From Chloroflexota bacterium (GTDB lineage: Bacteria > Chloroflexota > Dehalococcoidia > GIF9 > UBA5629): a DNA stretch of 12,960 bases. A program made the translations under genes and the position numbers. The stretch lies in the NCBI GenBank assembly GCA_016875975.1, contig VGOF01000023.1, forward strand, positions 1-12,960. Direction: 5' to 3'. The notes beneath the pieces were generated by a model that had not been told where the DNA came from, did no database searches, and was given only the letters and a program-made list of their open reading frames with translations. This document shows, piece by piece, positions 6,064 to 12,960 of the stretch. Each line of letters begins with the position of its first letter. The first letter of the stretch is position 1.

Positions 6064-6672
6064 ATGGTTAATGTGGCTTTAATGAGTACTGCGCAGGTCA
6101 GGTCATTTATTGCTATAGAGTTGCCGGACGAAGTCAGGTCTGGTCTACGCAAATTGCAGGGCGAGCTGAAATCTCCGGGGGATAATTTTGTGAAGTGGGT
6201 AGCTCCAGATGGAATTCATCTCACTTTGAAGTTCATGGGGAATATCCCTCAGCAAAAGGTGGGGCAGATTGTTAGAATCTTGGAACAGGCTGTCCAGGGG
6301 GTGTCGCCGTTTCGGCTGGTGGTTAGTGGGGTGGGGGCTTTCCCCAACCTAGGGCAGCCTCGTGTTTTGTGGGTGGGTGTTAGTGGTGAGGTTGACAAGT
6401 TGCTGACGGTGCAGAAATGCATTGATGATGGGCTGGTATCATTGGGATTTGTCAAGGAAATGCGGCCGTTTACTCCGCATCTGACTTTGGCGCGGCTGCG
6501 AGAAGGGGCTTCGTCTGGCGATAGAGGTAGTTTCGGTGAAATTGTGACCAGGAAGTCGCCGAAGTTCAACTATGAAATGGTGGTGGATGGCGTCAACTTA
6601 ATGAGGAGCCAGCTTTTGCCCAGTGGTGCGGTTTATAGTCGTCTAGCTGAGGTGAAGCTGGGACAATCGTAA
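6064..6672 (+). CDS. thpR: RNA 2',3'-cyclic 3'-phosphodiesterase (2H family)
   Basis: The 202-residue product is a 2H phosphoesterase of the ThpR/LigT family. These enzymes open 2',3'-cyclic phosphate ends of RNA to 2'-phosphate, and some also act as 2'-5' RNA ligases in vitro. The two catalytic HxT motifs are plain: H52-L-T54 in 'GIHLTLKFMG' and H139-L-T141 in 'FTPHLTLARL', in the usual near-duplicate halves. The N-terminus 'VRSFIAIELP' is typical. The start is uncertain: ATG 6064 gives 202 residues and ATG 6082 gives 196. Neither has a clear ribosome-binding site, and the family N-terminus fits 6082 slightly better. It lies 23 bases after the amidohydrolase gene and has no promoter of its own that I can see. 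Confidence 0.92.
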   Translation: MVNVALMSTAQVRSFIAIELPDEVRSGLRKLQGELKSPGDNFVKWVAPDGIHLTLKFMGNIPQQKVGQIVRILEQAVQGVSPFRLVVSGVGAFPNLGQPRVLWVGVSGEVDKLLTVQKCIDDGLVSLGFVKEMRPFTPHLTLARLREGASSGDRGSFGEIVTRKSPKFNYEMVVDGVNLMRSQLLPSGAVYSRLAEVKLGQS

Positions 6673-6673
6673 T

Positions 6674-6703
6674 TTGCCAGGGCTGTAGAACCTATTGTAT
6701 ACT
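6674..6703 (+). promoter_or_regulatory. Promoter upstream of the small zinc-ribbon gene
   Basis: TTGCCA (6674-6679, five of six) and TATACT (6698-6703, five of six) are separated by 18 bases. The expected start is near 6710, just before the GGAGGAGG ribosome-binding site. It lies in the 54-base gap after thpR, the largest gap in this + strand run, so it may drive the genes from here to maf. Confidence 0.55.
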
Positions 6704-6726
6704 TTAGAGTTTGGAGGAGGTGGAAA

Positions 6727-6942
6727 GTGGAAAATAATTCCTTTCCAAAATGCCTAAAATGTAAGGTCGGAGATCTATTGCCACTATCTGATTTCGGTAG
6801 TCAGGGGGCGGCGATTCACTACAAGGCTTGGGTATGTTCCAATCCTGATTGTGGATTTAACATCAAGATCAGGAATGGTGACGTATATCTTAATGAGCCT
6901 ATCTTCAGCGGCACGGGTCCTAGCCCGCGCTCGCGCGTGTAG
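6727..6942 (+). CDS. Small zinc-ribbon protein
   Basis: The 71-residue product has one zinc-ribbon-like set of cysteines, CxxC at 9/12 and CxxxxC at 37/42, with a beta-rich core between them ('KAWVCSNPDCGFNIKIRNGD'). The tail from residue 60 is short, polar and Arg/Pro-rich. I do not recognise a named family; a nucleic-acid-binding or protein-partner role is possible but unproven. The GTG start is well supported by GGAGGAGG at 6713-6720 with 6 bases spacing, one of the best ribosome-binding sites in the window. Its own promoter lies just upstream. Two tandem TAG stops end the frame. comF follows after 42 bases. Confidence 0.8.
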   Translation: MENNSFPKCLKCKVGDLLPLSDFGSQGAAIHYKAWVCSNPDCGFNIKIRNGDVYLNEPIFSGTGPSPRSRV

Positions 6943-6984
6943 TAGATAGCCACAACTGCTGATTTCGTCCTTGTAGCTTTTGGG

Positions 6985-7695
6985 GTGGTTGCTTTGCCTT
7001 TGTTGTCAGGCCAGCTCCAAGAGGTGGTGGTTGATTTCTTTTTTCCGCGTCGTTGCCTTGGCTGCGGGAAATTAGGCAGCTTTCTGTGCGATGGCTGTAC
7101 TAGAACGTTGCCGCGGTTATTGCCACCTTTCTGCCAGAAATGCGGTAAGCCAGGCTCAAGTGGTGGGTTTTGCCCTGCTTGCTGGGGCAGCTTTACAGGT
7201 ATCGATGGCATTCGCTCGCCCTTCCGGTTTGAGGGGACGATACGCCAGGCAGTTCATGCACTGAAATACGACAACCTCAGGGCTATATCCCCTTATCTGG
7301 CTCGGTTGGTGCATAATTATCTGCAGTCAAGCCCAGTGCCCGGCGATGTACTGGTGCCAGTACCGCTCCATCCTCGTAGGCTGAGGCAACGGGGTTATAA
7401 TCAGTCAGTATTATTGGCTCGTGAATTGGCCAAGTTGAACGGCTTGCCAGTAATAGAAGATTGTCTCTGCCGCTCTAGGAATAGCTCGCCGCAAGTGAAG
7501 ACCTCAACAATGGAAGAGCGCAGGAATAACGTGATTGATGCTTTCATCTCTCGTAATCAGAAACTGGCGGGAGCTGGTATTATACTAATTGACGATGTCT
7601 GCACCACTGGTGCTACGTTAGAAGCGTGCGCTTGTGCTCTTAAGAGTGGGGGTGTTGCAACTGTTTGGGGTTTGACGCTGGCCAGAGAAATTTAA
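6985..7695 (+). CDS. comF: ComF family phosphoribosyltransferase-like protein
   Basis: The 236-residue product joins an N-terminal double zinc-finger region to a type I phosphoribosyltransferase (PRTase) fold. Zinc ligands are C24/C27/C35/C38 and C50/C53/C63/C66. The PRTase part has 'LVPVPLHPRRLRQRGYNQS' (123-141), typical of ComF, and the PRPP loop 'IILIDDVCTTGATL' (199-212). In naturally competent bacteria ComF/GntX proteins support uptake and processing of single-stranded DNA, but many non-competent species also have one, and the enzymatic reaction is not settled. The GTG start is the first in-frame start after a stop; it lacks a good ribosome-binding site, and GTG 7024 or 7027 is possible. 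The length is normal. hpf starts 17 bases after its stop. Confidence 0.93.
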   Translation: MVALPLLSGQLQEVVVDFFFPRRCLGCGKLGSFLCDGCTRTLPRLLPPFCQKCGKPGSSGGFCPACWGSFTGIDGIRSPFRFEGTIRQAVHALKYDNLRAISPYLARLVHNYLQSSPVPGDVLVPVPLHPRRLRQRGYNQSVLLARELAKLNGLPVIEDCLCRSRNSSPQVKTSTMEERRNNVIDAFISRNQKLAGAGIILIDDVCTTGATLEACACALKSGGVATVWGLTLAREI

Positions 7696-7712
7696 AGCAA
7701 GGAGTTGAGAAG

Positions 7713-8246
7713 ATGGAACTGGAAATCATTACCAGAAATCTGAAGGACATGGAGACAATCGAAGGTTATGTTAATAAGAAGATAGGGAAGTTGAGTCGGT
7801 ATCTGCCTAGCATCAATGGGGGCAAAGTCGAGATACGTGAAGAGAAGACGCGTTCGCCCCAGCAACGCTTTACTGTTCAAGTGACTTTGAATAGTAAAGG
7901 CACTCTGCTGAGAGGAGAGGAACGGGGAGATAGCGTGTACGCGGCTGTGGATGCTGTTTATGAGGTGATGTCCCGCCAGATAGAACGATTCAAGGGGAAA
8001 AGGTATCGGAAAGGCCGGGGTGCTCCATTGCGGCCGGTGCTGGTGGAGGAAGCTGAAGATGCACCCAGGGTGGTGCGGGTCAAGCGGTTTTGGGCCAAGA
8101 CAATGACCGTGGCAGATGCGGCAGAGCAGATGGAGCTTTTAGGTCATGACTTCTTCCTGTTTGTCAATGACGAAAATAAAGCGCTTAGTGTGCTTTACCG
8201 GCGTGATGATGGTGATTATGGGTTGATCGAGCCTGAATTGGGCTAA
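7713..8246 (+). CDS. hpf: Ribosome hibernation promoting factor, long form
   Basis: The 177-residue product is a long HPF. Residues 1-100 form the HPF/YfiA beta-alpha-beta domain that binds the decoding centre of the 30S subunit ('MELEIITRNL' start). A charged linker (about 100-118) precedes the dimerisation domain at 119-175 ('RVVRVKRF', 'AAEQMELLGHDFFLFVN', 'SVLYRRDDGDYGLIEPE'). Long HPFs bring two 70S ribosomes together as inactive 100S dimers under starvation or stress. The ATG at 7713 is chosen because AAGGAG at 7699-7704 is 8 bases upstream and the family starts here; the frame is open further back into comF but without sense. It lies in the comF-to-maf run and is probably translated from the same mRNA. 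Confidence 0.97.
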   Translation: MELEIITRNLKDMETIEGYVNKKIGKLSRYLPSINGGKVEIREEKTRSPQQRFTVQVTLNSKGTLLRGEERGDSVYAAVDAVYEVMSRQIERFKGKRYRKGRGAPLRPVLVEEAEDAPRVVRVKRFWAKTMTVADAAEQMELLGHDFFLFVNDENKALSVLYRRDDGDYGLIEPELG

Positions 8247-8265
8247 TGTGGGTTAAGAGGTGGAT

Positions 8266-8832
8266 ATGAGCGAGAATAGCTCCAGAATAATAGGCAAGGC
8301 AAAGCTGATGCTGATGCAGGATGATATCACAAGGCAGAGCACAGATGCTATCGTCAATGCCGCTAATTCTGGTTTGATGGGTGGTGGGGGTGTGGATGGG
8401 GCTATCCACCGTGCCGGCGGTCCTGCCATTAAGGAAGAATGTAAGCAGATTATAGCCAAAATTGGGCGATTGGACGCGGGGAAGGCTGTAATAACTACGG
8501 GGGGTAACCTTCCATCGAAGTATGTGATTCATACTGTGGGCCCGGTCTGGCATGGTGGCAGCCGTGATGAGCCTGAACTGCTGGCGAGTGCCTATCGTGA
8601 GAGTCTGAAACTGGCTGCAGAATGCAAGCTGAGGAGCGTTTCTTTTCCTTCCATTAGCACAGGGGCATATGGCTATCCTGTGGCTGAGGCAGCGGAGATA
8701 GCCATAGAAACGGTTGTCTCTTTTCTGCGTGGTATGTTGGTCACACTAGAGGAAGTGTACTTTGTCCTTTTTGATACTGGAACGTATCGTGCTTATAGTT
8801 CGGTGCTGGACAAGCTGGTAAGTAAGTCTTGA
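8266..8832 (+). CDS. Macrodomain protein (ADP-ribose binding, MacroD/YmdB type)
   Basis: The 188-residue product is a single macrodomain. Motifs match the MacroD/YmdB branch, which removes ADP-ribose from proteins or hydrolyses O-acetyl-ADP-ribose. They are: 'DDITRQSTDAIVNAAN' at 19-34 (adenine contact and catalytic-type N34), the glycine-rich 'GGGGVDGAIH' at 39-48 (D44), 'KYVIHTVGP' at 85-93, and the phosphate loop 'SISTGAYGYP' at 129-138. The ATG 8266 start is preferred over GTG 8260 because AAGAGG (8255-8260) then has a 5-base spacing and is not part of the coding region. The gene is 19 bases after hpf and its stop overlaps the next gene, so co-transcription is likely. The natural substrate is not shown; de-ADP-ribosylation of proteins or nucleic acids or metabolism of free ADP-ribose derivatives are all possible. 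Confidence 0.93.
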   Translation: MSENSSRIIGKAKLMLMQDDITRQSTDAIVNAANSGLMGGGGVDGAIHRAGGPAIKEECKQIIAKIGRLDAGKAVITTGGNLPSKYVIHTVGPVWHGGSRDEPELLASAYRESLKLAAECKLRSVSFPSISTGAYGYPVAEAAEIAIETVVSFLRGMLVTLEEVYFVLFDTGTYRAYSSVLDKLVSKS

Positions 8833-9347
8833 AAGGGGCTCCTCTGAATTTGAGAGTATTCTCTACTCATTTGGGGTGGATGGGCATTGTCGGTTCGGCA
8901 AAAGGGTTGCGGCGATTGATTTTGCCGCGGGCATCCAAAGAAAAGGTACTTGGTGCAGTTGAGAACTCATGTTTGCCTGTCGATGGGAGTGATTCTGACT
9001 TTCCCGCCGATTTGCCCCAGCGATTGCAACGATATTGCAACGGTGAGCGTGTGGATTTCCCTGACCGGCTGGATTTGTCCGTGGCTACTCGCTTTCAGCA
9101 AGATGTGTGGGCGATAACGAAAAATATTCCCTATGGCCAAACTAGGAGCTATGGGTGGGTGGCTGTGCAGTTAGGGAAACCCAAGGCTATGCGAGCGGTG
9201 GGGCAAGCTCTGGGAAGGAATCCGTTGCCTATTATCATCCCTTGCCACAGAGTGGTCCGCAGCGATGGCGGGTTAGGTGGATTCAGTGGTGGATTGGATA
9301 TGAAGAAGCTGCTATTGCGTCTGGAGAAGTCTTATCCTGGAGTCTGA
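8829..9347 (+). CDS. ogt: Methylated-DNA--protein-cysteine S-methyltransferase (O6-alkylguanine repair)
   Basis: The 172-residue product is an O6-alkylguanine-DNA alkyltransferase, a suicide enzyme that moves the alkyl group onto its own cysteine. The active site is C139 in 'PCHRV' (138-142). The family's helix-turn-helix region precedes it ('PYGQTRSYGWVAVQLGKPKAMRAVGQALGRNP', described here as residues 101-132: Arg122 is the likely arginine finger). The N-terminal domain (about 8-80) is short and diverged, as in Ogt. The TTG at 8829 overlaps the macrodomain stop as TTGA, suggesting translational coupling. TTG 8850, preceded by AAAGGGG at 8832-8838, is an alternative that gives 165 residues. 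Maf follows after 31 bases. Confidence 0.93.
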   Translation: MKGAPLNLRVFSTHLGWMGIVGSAKGLRRLILPRASKEKVLGAVENSCLPVDGSDSDFPADLPQRLQRYCNGERVDFPDRLDLSVATRFQQDVWAITKNIPYGQTRSYGWVAVQLGKPKAMRAVGQALGRNPLPIIIPCHRVVRSDGGLGGFSGGLDMKKLLLRLEKSYPGV

Positions 9348-9378
9348 CCACAGGTAGTCTACTGCTTGACATAAGGAT

Positions 9379-9954
9379 ATGAAGCGAGTCATATTGGCCT
9401 CGGAGTCTCCCAGGCGGAGACAACTGCTGGGGCAAATCGGCCTCAAATTCCAGGTGGTACCGAGCAATTCGACAGAGGACTTGGGGTCAAGTGTGGAACC
9501 GCATGAGCTGGCAAAGTCGCTGTCGATGGAAAAGGCCTCGTCTGTGGCTAAGAAGCATAAGAACGCAGTGGTAATAGCAGCCGACACCTTTGGCGTCCTG
9601 GAGGGAAGGATTTTGGGTAAGCCAAAGACCGAGGGCGAAGCACGGGAGATGCTAGTGGCGATGAGCGGGAAAACGCATTCTGTCATCACCGGCTTTGCCA
9701 TCCTTGATGCTGATGACGGGAAATCCATGTCCCGCTCGGTGGAGACCAAAGTGCGGTTCAGGGAGTTGACTGCAGGAGAGATAGAGGCCTATGTCCGGTC
9801 GGGAGAGCCGCTGGGTAAAGCTGGAGCTTACGCTATCCAGGGGTTAGGGGCGGTGCTCATTGAGAAAATAGAGGGCGATTATTTTAATGTTATGGGTTTA
9901 CCACTGAGCGCCTTGGCGGAAAGCCTGAAAGAATTCGGAATCCGCGTGCTGTGA
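9379..9954 (+). CDS. maf: Maf family nucleoside triphosphate pyrophosphatase
   Basis: The 191-residue product is a Maf/YhdE-type housecleaning pyrophosphatase that hydrolyses dTTP, UTP or modified nucleotides to the monophosphate. The motifs are 'ASESPRRRQLL' at 7-17, 'AADT' with D69, 'GKPKTEGEA' at 80-88, 'GKAGAYAIQGLG' at 146-157 and 'IEGDYFNVMGLPL' at 164-176. The IQG form is closer to the dTTPase/UTPase branch than to the m7GTP branch, which is a family-level inference. ATG 9379 is fixed by the protein, because an in-frame TGA lies 12 bases upstream. Its purine-rich AAGGA lies only 1 base from the ATG, too close for a normal ribosome-binding site. It ends 12 bases from the convergent flavoprotein gene. 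Confidence 0.95.
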   Translation: MKRVILASESPRRRQLLGQIGLKFQVVPSNSTEDLGSSVEPHELAKSLSMEKASSVAKKHKNAVVIAADTFGVLEGRILGKPKTEGEAREMLVAMSGKTHSVITGFAILDADDGKSMSRSVETKVRFRELTAGEIEAYVRSGEPLGKAGAYAIQGLGAVLIEKIEGDYFNVMGLPLSALAESLKEFGIRVL

Positions 9955-9966
9955 TTTAGTTTGGTT

Positions 9967-11295
9967 TCACTGTATAGACTTTGCAGTGGCTGCTGCCTGC
10001 TCGCCGGCGACGTAGCCGGTGGAAAAGGCAGCCTGCAGATTGTAGCCGCCGGTTTCGGCATCGATATCTATCACCTCTCCACAGAGGTAGAGCCTCTTTA
10101 TTAGCAGCGATTCCATGGTGCGTGGGTTTATCTCTTTGAGGGATACTCCGCCGGCGGTGACCATGGCCGACGCCAGGGGTAGCGGCTCTTTGATGTTGAA
10201 GCGCAGCGACTTGAGCAGCTTCACCAGACGCTTGCGCTCCTCTGCGGTAATCTGGTGGGCCTGTTTTTCGGGCGGTATGCTTGATATTTGCAGAAATGGT
10301 TGAATCATTTTCGGCTGTAGCAGTTCTGCCAATATGCGCTTGTAGGTTCGCCTGCCGTGGCGGTCGAAGTCGCGTTGTAGTTGTTCATCCAGTTGTTTTT
10401 GGGTTCTGTCTGGCAGCAGGTCGATGGCGATGCTGACCGGGCTGGTTTCCAACGCATCAACGATTGCCAGGCTTATCTGAAGTACAGTTGGGCCACCAAC
10501 GCCGAAATGGGTCATCATCAGGTTGCCCAACCGGCTTTCAATCACAGGATGGCGTGGTTTTCTTCCTGCGCCTCGGCCTGAGTTGGCGGTTGGTGCCGGG
10601 AAGTCGTCGATTTGGTCGGCTGAGCACTGGTAGGCGGTGAGGCGCACGTTGCTCAGGCTCAGCCCCCGCATGCTTTGGGCAAGTTCTGCTTCCTGGACAG
10701 CCAGGGGGACGAGGCTAGGGCGCAATTTGATGATTGTGTGGCCCAAAGGAGCGGCCAGGCGGTAGCCATCTCCGCTGGAGCCGGTGCCAGGAAAAGAGGC
10801 GCCGCCTGTGGCCAAGATTACAGCTTTTGCTGGGTATGCTTTTTGCTCTGTCTGTATGCCTGTGACCTGGCTATCTTCTGCCTGTATGCTGGTTACTTTG
10901 GTGCCTGTTTCTATTTGCACATTGTGGTCAGACATGTAGTGTTGCAAGGCATTGACTATGTCCTGGGCGTTGTCTGAAGCGGGGAAAATGCGTCCGTCGG
11001 ATTCAGCCCTGGTGACAACGCCGTAGCGCTTCAGCAGTGCCAGCAAGTTGTCTCGGAAGAAGCGATGGAAGGCGCTGCGCAGAAAACGACCGTTGGGGCC
11101 GTACATGGCGATGAAATCGTCCAGGGGCCTGGCATTAGTGAGGTTGCATCGTGTCTTGCCGGAGATGAGTATCTTTTTACCCGGCTGCTCTGTCTTTTCC
11201 AGCAGTAGGACTTCAGCACCCAGTTCAGCCGCCCTGCCGGCAGCCATCATGCCGCTGGCTCCAGCGCCGATGACGATTATGCGATTTTGAGACAT
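9967..11295 (-). CDS. BaiN/YhiN-like NAD(P)/FAD-dependent flavoprotein
   Basis: The 442-residue product belongs to the HI0933/YhiN/BaiN family of flavoproteins. It has the FAD-binding GAGASG at 10-15 with E33 closing the Rossmann beta-alpha-beta unit, 'LISGKTRCNLTN' at 43-54, 'LATGGASFPGTGSSGDGY' at 161-178, 'THFGVGGPTVL' at 262-272 and the C-terminal FAD site 'CGEVIDIDAETGGYNLQAAFSTG' beginning at 405. Some relatives act on bile-acid intermediates, but the physiological substrate of most is unknown, so I assign no specific reaction. Residues 231-252 form a proline-, arginine- and glycine-rich insert before the conserved 'LGNLMMTHFG' segment. The ATG has no ribosome-binding site, and the predicted transcription start is only about 6 bases upstream. 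It converges with maf and diverges from mutS2. Confidence 0.9.
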   Translation of the reverse strand: MSQNRIIVIGAGASGMMAAGRAAELGAEVLLLEKTEQPGKKILISGKTRCNLTNARPLDDFIAMYGPNGRFLRSAFHRFFRDNLLALLKRYGVVTRAESDGRIFPASDNAQDIVNALQHYMSDHNVQIETGTKVTSIQAEDSQVTGIQTEQKAYPAKAVILATGGASFPGTGSSGDGYRLAAPLGHTIIKLRPSLVPLAVQEAELAQSMRGLSLSNVRLTAYQCSADQIDDFPAPTANSGRGAGRKPRHPVIESRLGNLMMTHFGVGGPTVLQISLAIVDALETSPVSIAIDLLPDRTQKQLDEQLQRDFDRHGRRTYKRILAELLQPKMIQPFLQISSIPPEKQAHQITAEERKRLVKLLKSLRFNIKEPLPLASAMVTAGGVSLKEINPRTMESLLIKRLYLCGEVIDIDAETGGYNLQAAFSTGYVAGEQAAATAKSIQ

Positions 11296-11307
11296 AGGAT
11301 AGTGACA

Positions 11308-11336
11308 AGTCTATTAGGCATTTGCTGGTTCGTCAA
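11308..11336 (-). promoter_or_regulatory. Candidate promoter of the flavoprotein gene
   Basis: On the - strand, TTGACG (11331-11336, five of six) and TAGACT (11308-11313, four of six) are separated by 17 bases. The expected start, near 11301, leaves a leader of only about 6 bases. Two direct GGTTCG copies (11327-11332 and 11341-11346 on the + strand, 14 bases apart) touch or flank the -35. Confidence 0.4.
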
Positions 11337-11389
11337 GCGGGGTTCGATGTGGAAAGCGGCTGCATTATTCAGGTTGGTGAGGTGGGTGA

Positions 11390-11395
11390 TACAAT
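11390..11395 (+). promoter_or_regulatory. Possible -10 element of mutS2
   Basis: TACAAT matches five of six -10 bases and lies 31 bases before the chosen mutS2 start. The best -35 in range (TTCAGG 11368-11373, spacing 16) is poor. AAGGA at 11410-11414 would be in the resulting leader. Confidence 0.3.
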
Positions 11396-11426
11396 GTAGG
11401 TGCAAACCGAAGGATGGGCATCAGCT

Positions 11427-12960
11427 TTGGATACTAAGAGCCTGGAGATACTGGAATTTCCCCGGATAAGGGAGATACTGGCCGACTTTGCTTCGTTTTC
11501 AGCCAGCCGAGAGTTGGCGCTGGGGTTGCAGCCGTCGGCAGACTGTGAAAGGGTTTTTCTGCTGCTGAAACAATCGGCTGAAGCACGGCACCTGCTCTCC
11601 CGTGAGCCTGAATTCTCCATCGGCGGAGTCCGTGATGTGCGTGAAGAGGCCAGGATGGCAACCCTGGGCAAGGTGCTGGAACCAACGAAGCTGGTAGAAA
11701 TACACGATACCCTGGGTGCGGTTTCCCGATTGAGGAGCAGGCTGAGCAAGCTATCTAATGAGCTTCCGATGCTATGGGACATTGCCCAAGGCCTGGTTGA
11801 GCTGCGGCAACTGGAGAAAGACATCGGCAGCTCAATTGCGTCCAGTGGCGAGGTGCTGGATTCAGTTTCTCCCAAGCTGGCGAATATCAGGCAAAGGTTG
11901 AGGCAGGCGAGGGAGGAACTGCTGAAGCGACTCGATGGCATTATGAAGGGGCCTAAGGGGCGTACTATTATCCAGGAACCTCTTATCACCGAGCGGGAAG
12001 GGCGATATGTCATCCCGGTGAAGGTCGAGTGTCGCAGAGAGATTAAGGGCATTGTTCATGACGTTTCGAACACGGGCGCAACTGTGTTTGTAGAACCCTG
12101 GGCTACCATGGAGCTGGGCAATGAGCTAAGGGAGCTGGCGCTAGAGGAGAAACGGGAAATCGAGAGGATACTCAGGGAGTTGAGCAGTAAGGTGGGGGTG
12201 CATGAGACGGAAATCCGGCGCAACGTTGAGTTAGTTGCCGAGCTGGACCTGGCACTGGCCAAGGCTCGGTATGCTCAGAGGGCCAGGGCAACGGAACCGG
12301 CTATCACCTCTTTTGATGGTGAAAGGCAGGGTGTGGAGGGTGAATTTCCCGGTCTCTTGAAGCTGGTGGAGGCCAGGCATCCTTTGCTGGCAGAAAGGGC
12401 AGTGCCGCTTTCGGTGGAGATTGGTCGGGATTTCTCTGTTCTGGTGATTACTGGGCCCAACACCGGCGGTAAGACGGTGGCGCTTAAGACCATGGGGCTG
12501 CTTAGCTTGATGATGCAGGCTGGCATACCGATTCCTGCGGCTGCGGAGAGCTGCCTCCCGGTATTCGATAACGTTTTTGCTGATATCGGCGATGAGCAAA
12601 GCATCGAGCAGACCCTTTCCAGCTTTAGCTGGCATGTGGGGAATGTGGTGCGTGTCATCAATGGTGCCAGCAAGAAGAGCCTGGTGCTTCTGGATGAGCT
12701 GGGCACCAGCACCGACCCTGAGGAAGGCTCGGCTCTAGCGCGCTCTGTCTTGCTTCATTTCTTATCTCGCGGTACCTTGACTGTGGCTACCACACACTAC
12801 GGCGCCTTGAAAGCCTTTGCCCATGCTACTCGCGGGATGCAGAATGCATCTTTTGATTTTGACCCTGTTACGCTTTCACCTACCTATCGTCTTACCGTGG
12901 GGATACCTGGAGGCAGCAATGCGTTGGCTACAGCTTCCAGGTTAGGCGTGCCGGCCGAGA
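11427..12960 (+). CDS. mutS2: Endonuclease MutS2 (partial, 3' end outside the window)
   Basis: The frame stays open to the window edge and gives 511 residues from TTG 11427. The N-terminus 'LDTKSLEILEFPRIREILADF' (described as residues 1-21) is typical of MutS2. The core and clamp helices follow (about 60-300), with 'VSNTGATVFVEP' near 210-222. The ATPase domain has Walker A 'TGPNTGGKT' (342-350), Walker B 'LVLLDELGTSTDP' with D423-E424, and 'ATTHYG'. MutS2 lacks the mismatch-binding domain of MutS. It is known for suppressing recombination and, in Bacillus, for rescuing collided ribosomes. The C-terminal Smr nuclease domain would lie beyond the edge. TTG 11427 fits the family start, with AAGGA 12 bases upstream; GTG 11400, just after an in-frame TAG, would add nine residues. 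Confidence 0.95.
   Translation, partial: MDTKSLEILEFPRIREILADFASFSASRELALGLQPSADCERVFLLLKQSAEARHLLSREPEFSIGGVRDVREEARMATLGKVLEPTKLVEIHDTLGAVSRLRSRLSKLSNELPMLWDIAQGLVELRQLEKDIGSSIASSGEVLDSVSPKLANIRQRLRQAREELLKRLDGIMKGPKGRTIIQEPLITEREGRYVIPVKVECRREIKGIVHDVSNTGATVFVEPWATMELGNELRELALEEKREIERILRELSSKVGVHETEIRRNVELVAELDLALAKARYAQRARATEPAITSFDGERQGVEGEFPGLLKLVEARHPLLAERAVPLSVEIGRDFSVLVITGPNTGGKTVALKTMGLLSLMMQAGIPIPAAAESCLPVFDNVFADIGDEQSIEQTLSSFSWHVGNVVRVINGASKKSLVLLDELGTSTDPEEGSALARSVLLHFLSRGTLTVATTHYGALKAFAHATRGMQNASFDFDPVTLSPTYRLTVGIPGGSNALATASRLGVPAE

Noticed and set aside
6914..6937. CGGG-N6-CCCG hairpin and alternating CG stretch near the stop of the small zinc-ribbon gene
   Set aside because: The stem is only 4 bp with no T-run, and it lies inside coding sequence; it is probably codon chance.
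9366..9371. Perfect TTGACA just before maf
   Set aside because: No acceptable -10 box lies 16-19 bases downstream, and it would start transcription inside the maf coding region.
11369..12052. Open - strand frame of 227 codons, Ser-rich
   Set aside because: It is antisense to the MutS2 N-terminal region; Ser/Arg-rich translations are a common artefact opposite helical coding regions.
1..12960. Search for CRISPR arrays, insertion sequences, prophage or toxin-antitoxin genes
   Set aside because: No regularly spaced repeats, transposase or integrase motifs, or small toxin-antitoxin pairs are seen on either strand.

Overview
This window looks like an ordinary bacterial chromosome segment of roughly 50% GC with a mostly housekeeping gene set. 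No phage, transposon, CRISPR array or plasmid signature is visible. The split (two-polypeptide) transketolase, the long-form HPF, MutS2, a probable lipoprotein esterase and at least one apparently leaderless mRNA would fit an uncultured Chloroflexota, for example a Dehalococcoidia-type bacterium. That assignment is a guess from gene content; nothing here proves it.

Layout. Positions 1-217 carry a tRNA cluster on the + strand: the 3' part of a tRNA-Gly, then tRNA-Cys and tRNA-Leu(UAA). It is followed by a + strand gene for a membrane protein with two N-terminal zinc ribbons and an extracellular FN3-like domain (363-1007). From 1048 to 5086 everything is on the - strand: a small Cys-containing orphan gene with its own sigma-70-type promoter (1048-1449), the two transketolase subunits in one operon (1611-3393), and a secreted or lipid-anchored type-B carboxylesterase (3470-5086). 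A compact divergent promoter region (5087-5200) separates the esterase from a + strand run of eight genes (5201-9954): TIM-barrel amidohydrolase, ThpR (2',3'-cyclic phosphodiesterase), a small zinc-ribbon protein with its own promoter, ComF, long HPF, macrodomain protein, O6-alkylguanine-DNA alkyltransferase and Maf. A BaiN/YhiN-type flavoprotein lies convergently on the - strand (9967-11295). Divergent from it, mutS2 starts at about 11427 and runs off the right edge.

How the genes may work together. The + strand run has short gaps or overlaps and is rich in stress and quality-control functions: ribosome hibernation (HPF), ADP-ribose chemistry (macrodomain), alkyl-DNA repair (Ogt) and sanitising of modified nucleotides (Maf). 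MutS2 lies nearby. The pairing of a 2H phosphoesterase (ThpR) with a macrodomain protein matches the two last steps of ADP-ribose 1'',2''-cyclic phosphate breakdown known from eukaryotic tRNA splicing. That link is inference.

The most distinctive sequence-level signals are an interrupted palindrome filling the -35/-10 spacer of the esterase promoter, the leaderless-looking start of the amidohydrolase, and the orphan Cys-containing gene with a consensus -10. I did not find a clear undescribed multi-gene system.
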